A stretch of 8,850 nucleotides of DNA. Origin: an uncultured Granulosicoccaceae bacterium (lineage in GTDB: Bacteria > Pseudomonadota > Gammaproteobacteria > CALCKW01). Under the pieces are notes generated by a model, which was not told the origin of the DNA, did not search any database, and saw nothing but the letters and a program-made list of their open reading frames with translations. The position numbers and the translations under genes are program-made. Below, in pieces: positions 7,314 through 8,850 of the stretch (the first letter of the stretch is position 1; each line of letters begins with the position of its first letter). The stretch covers positions 1 through 8,850 of the forward strand of contig CALDHJ010000167.1 of assembly GCA_937941555.1 (NCBI GenBank), written 5' to 3'.

Positions 7314-7328
7314 GGTCTCGAGGAGACC
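7314..7328. repeat. Perfect 6-bp inverted repeat with 3-base spacer in the hyuA leader
   Basis: The + strand reads GGTCTC, then GAG, then GAGACC, a perfect inverted repeat just upstream of the ribosome binding site. It could be a small mRNA hairpin next to the Shine-Dalgarno or a protein-binding dyad for the adjacent LysR regulator or another factor. A T-tract does not follow it in either direction, so it is not a convincing intrinsic terminator. The repeat is seen directly; a function is inference, and a 6-bp stem can arise by chance. Confidence 0.4.
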
Positions 7329-7387
7329 CTAGCAAACACAGACTATCTAAAAAAATTGTTTGATTTTATGATTGCGATTAAAAATAT
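7329..7387 (-). promoter_or_regulatory. AT-rich intergenic region, candidate promoter/operator of the hyu operon
   Basis: The core of this gap (about 7341-7390) is strongly AT-rich, in sharp contrast to the GC-rich coding sequence on both sides. It holds a run of seven A (7349-7355, T on the transcribed-sense strand) and three GATT words on the + strand (7362-7365, 7370-7373, 7376-7379). On the minus strand TAAAAT (7368-7363) matches the sigma-70 -10 consensus at five of six bases, but no good -35 sits at the right distance, which would fit an activator-dependent promoter. The upstream LysR gene runs in the same direction, so read-through into hyuA is also possible. No clear T-N11-A LysR box with dyad symmetry was found by eye. 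Confidence 0.4.
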
Positions 7388-8287
7388 TTATGGCTTGCTG
7401 CCGTACGCCACTGCTACCGAACTGGCGATATCTGCGGCAATGGCGACATAGCCCGGGGCGGTATCGCGGTCGAAGCGTGCGACGAACTCGAGGTTGTCCG
7501 GGGTCCACTCGCAATCAAGCGCGACGATGGCACCGGTCGCGAGATGCGCTGCGACCATGGGCCGTGGCAGGCAGGCGATGCCGTAGCCGTTCAGCAGCAG
7601 CTCGATACACACCGACAGGTTCGACGACGGCACCAGGCGCGGGCGCGGGCCGGGGTGTCGGGCGAAGAATTCGGTGATCTGCTGGTGCGGGCGTGAGCCG
7701 CGGGTGTGGGTGAGGATCGGATGTTGGCGCAGGGTGGCCTGGTCCAATTCGCGGGTGTCGCGCGCGAGGTCCGCCGGTGCGACCCACACCATGTCGCAGT
7801 GGTCGAGTGCTTGCTCGCCGGTCATGCGCTCCCTGAACGGGCCGTTCTGAAGCGCGAGATCGAGCTCGCGTGCCGAGAGCGCTGCGCTGAGTTCGCTCGA
7901 GAGCCCGACGGTGAGTTCAACCAACACATTGGGGAACCGCTGCCGCAGGGCGTCGAGCAGATCGCTGAGCCAGGTCGCGGCAATGACTTCAGTGACACCG
8001 AGGCGAATGGCGCCCTCGTAGAGCCGCTGGCTGCCCGCGGACGCGATCAGGGCATCGCGGCTCGAGAGCACGTCGCGCGCACGCGGCAGTGTGCGCTCGC
8101 CGAGTTCCGTCAGGCGGATCGGTCCGGTGTCGCGTGTGAGCAAGGCTCCCCCCAGTGCCGTCTCGAGTGAGGCAATGCGAGAGGAGACGTTGGGCTGTGT
8201 GGTTGCAAGGCGATCGGCTGCACGGCTGAAACTGCGCAAGTCCGCGACGGTGACAAAGGTTTCGATTTGTTTCAGTGTCAGCGCCAT
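7388..8287 (-). CDS. LysR-type transcriptional regulator
   Basis: The 299-residue product has the standard LysR length and plan. An N-terminal winged helix-turn-helix (about 3-62) contains the hallmark LKQIETFVTVADLRSFSRAA and QPNVSSRIASLE segments, and is followed by a linker helix. A periplasmic-binding-protein-like effector domain spans about 91-295 (IRLGVTEV, ELDLALQNGP, LLLNGYGIACLPRPMV). The ATG at 8287 is immediately preceded by an in-frame TAG, so the protein cannot start further upstream, and the HTH begins at residue 3. No strong Shine-Dalgarno is visible. LysR proteins usually activate a neighbouring, often divergent, operon in response to a small pathway metabolite. Here the gene is in tandem, 89 bases ahead of hyuA, which makes that operon the obvious target. 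The effector ligand cannot be read from sequence. Confidence 0.95.
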   Translation of the reverse strand: MALTLKQIETFVTVADLRSFSRAADRLATTQPNVSSRIASLETALGGALLTRDTGPIRLTELGERTLPRARDVLSSRDALIASAGSQRLYEGAIRLGVTEVIAATWLSDLLDALRQRFPNVLVELTVGLSSELSAALSARELDLALQNGPFRERMTGEQALDHCDMVWVAPADLARDTRELDQATLRQHPILTHTRGSRPHQQITEFFARHPGPRPRLVPSSNLSVCIELLLNGYGIACLPRPMVAAHLATGAIVALDCEWTPDNLEFVARFDRDTAPGYVAIAADIASSVAVAYGSKP

Positions 8288-8378
8288 CTAACCGAGACCG
8301 GGGAGCAGGTTGCTGAGTGTGCCTGCCGATAGAGGCGCACGCCACCTCCCGGTCGTGGGGGGAGGCGCGGCGGGCGGG
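8288..8378. other. Intergenic region between the cytochrome b and LysR genes
   Basis: This 91-base GC-rich gap must contain the end of the cytochrome b transcript and possibly the lysR promoter. I see no convincing -10/-35 pair and no T-tract. The only structure noted is a 6-bp inverted repeat listed separately. Confidence 0.4.
8345..8365 (-). terminator. Weak candidate hairpin after the cytochrome b gene
   Basis: CCTCCC (8345-8350) and GGGAGG (8360-8365) form a 6-bp all but GC-only stem with a 9-base loop, starting 13 bases past the cytochrome b stop codon. It lacks the U-tract of an intrinsic terminator, and the region is so GC-rich that such repeats are expected by chance. Low confidence. 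Confidence 0.2.
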
Positions 8379-8850
8379 TCAGTCCGGGTTGGAAGGGTCG
8401 TCCGAGCGATCTGGCTTGACCCACTTCCAGCCCGATAACATCGCGGTAATCAGGTTTTCGCGCTTCCAGAACAAGTAATACAAGACCGCGGCAACGTGCA
8501 GCAGTACCACGGCAGCAATTACGCGGGAGAGGGTGTAGTGCCAGGACGATAACCACAGCGTGGTGTCTTCGGAAACCCAATGCGCGAGAGGGCCCGATTC
8601 GAAAAAGTCATCCGATTCGATGAAGAGACCGGAGCCGGCTTGTGCCGCGAGCAGGATGAACATTGCGATGACGGAGAGCGAGCCCAGCGGGTTGTGGCCC
8701 GGTGTGCCGCTCGGTTCACGGCTGCGCAGCGTGGCGGCATAATGCACCGTGTCGCGGGGCGAGAACACCAGTGCGCCAAGCCGCGCTGGTGCCGGTCCGA
8801 TCGTGCCCCAGAGCAGCCGGAAGGCGAGCAGGCCGAGCACGCTGTAGCCG
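8379..8850 (-). CDS. Cytochrome b561-family membrane protein (partial, C-terminal 156 residues)
   Basis: The gene enters from the right edge. The reading frame is open through GYSVLGLLAFRLLWG, a characteristic mid-helix segment of prokaryotic cytochrome b561 / Ni-Fe-hydrogenase b-type cytochromes. The true start therefore lies outside the window, and the GTG at 8840 is internal. Three hydrophobic spans are visible at about 3-18, 54-76 and 107-128 of the visible part. Family marks are GHNPLGSLSV (51-60), a histidine pair His104 and His118 spaced 14 apart in the last helix (the spacing I recall for haem ligands in E. coli CybB), and WKRENLITAMLSGWKW (128-143) followed by a charged Asp/Pro tail. 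It should bind haem b in the inner membrane and shuttle electrons between a soluble partner and the quinone pool, often with a co-encoded cytochrome c. Nothing links it to the hyu operon except adjacency. Confidence 0.9.
   Translation of the reverse strand, partial: GYSVLGLLAFRLLWGTIGPAPARLGALVFSPRDTVHYAATLRSREPSGTPGHNPLGSLSVIAMFILLAAQAGSGLFIESDDFFESGPLAHWVSEDTTLWLSSWHYTLSRVIAAVVLLHVAAVLYYLFWKRENLITAMLSGWKWVKPDRSDDPSNPD

Noticed and set aside
7349..7355. Run of seven A/T as an intrinsic terminator of lysR
   Set aside because: No GC-rich stem precedes the T-run on the minus strand; the run looks like part of an AT-rich promoter region.
6705..7451. Open frame of 248 codons on the + strand running over the start of hyuA and the intergenic gap
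   Set aside because: It is antisense to the conserved N-terminal half of HyuA and crosses the AT-rich regulatory gap. No domain was recognised.
8379..8840. Treating the GTG at 8840 as the start of the cytochrome b gene
   Set aside because: The frame continues upstream to the window edge with the conserved GYSVLG segment in the middle of a transmembrane helix, so the gene is truncated by the window.
1..8850. Mobile element, CRISPR array, tRNA or phage/defence system
   Set aside because: No transposase, terminal repeat, regularly spaced repeat, tRNA-like fold or defence-type domain was seen; the content is metabolic and regulatory throughout.

Overview
The window reads as a compact stretch of a GC-rich (by eye about 60-65% G+C) bacterial chromosome, probably proteobacterial. 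The signs are a b561-type cytochrome b, a LysR-type regulator and a tightly packed catabolic gene cluster. I cannot place the organism further. Every real gene lies on the minus strand, so transcription runs from position 8850 towards 1. The first gene (cytochrome b, right edge) and the last gene (NAD-dependent epimerase/dehydratase, left edge) are both cut by the window.

Layout in the direction of transcription: (1) 8850-8379, the C-terminal part of a cytochrome b561-family membrane protein; (2) a 91-base gap with a possible hairpin; (3) 8287-7388, a LysR-type transcriptional regulator; (4) an 89-base gap (7387-7299) with a strikingly AT-rich core, an inverted repeat and the ribosome binding site of the next gene; (5) 7298-5211 hyuA-type and (6) 5214-3505 hyuB-type subunits of the hydantoinase/5-oxoprolinase family; (7) 3508-2294, an FAD-dependent DAO-family amine/amino-acid oxidoreductase; (8) 2294-1524, an HpcH/HpaI-type class II aldolase; (9) 1527-346, a PLP-dependent class I/II aminotransferase; (10) 336-1, the N-terminal 112 residues of an NAD-dependent epimerase/dehydratase-type dehydrogenase resembling uronate dehydrogenases.

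Genes 5 to 9 are joined by stop/start overlaps (ATGA, ATGA, TGATG, ATGA), and gene 10 follows after 9 bases, so they almost certainly form one co-transcribed, translationally coupled operon. The enzyme order suggests a catabolic route that I cannot match to a named pathway. A cyclic amide (lactam, hydantoin or oxoproline-like) would be opened by HyuAB, and the freed amine or amino acid oxidised by the flavoenzyme or transaminated to a 2-oxo acid. A hydroxylated 2-oxo acid could then be split by the aldolase to pyruvate (or a related oxo acid) and an aldehyde, with the NAD-dependent enzyme oxidising a sugar-like or aldehyde intermediate. The LysR gene just upstream, in the same orientation, is the likely regulator. 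The substrate is unknown, and this operon is the most interesting content of the window. I saw no tRNA, rRNA, CRISPR, transposase or insertion sequence.
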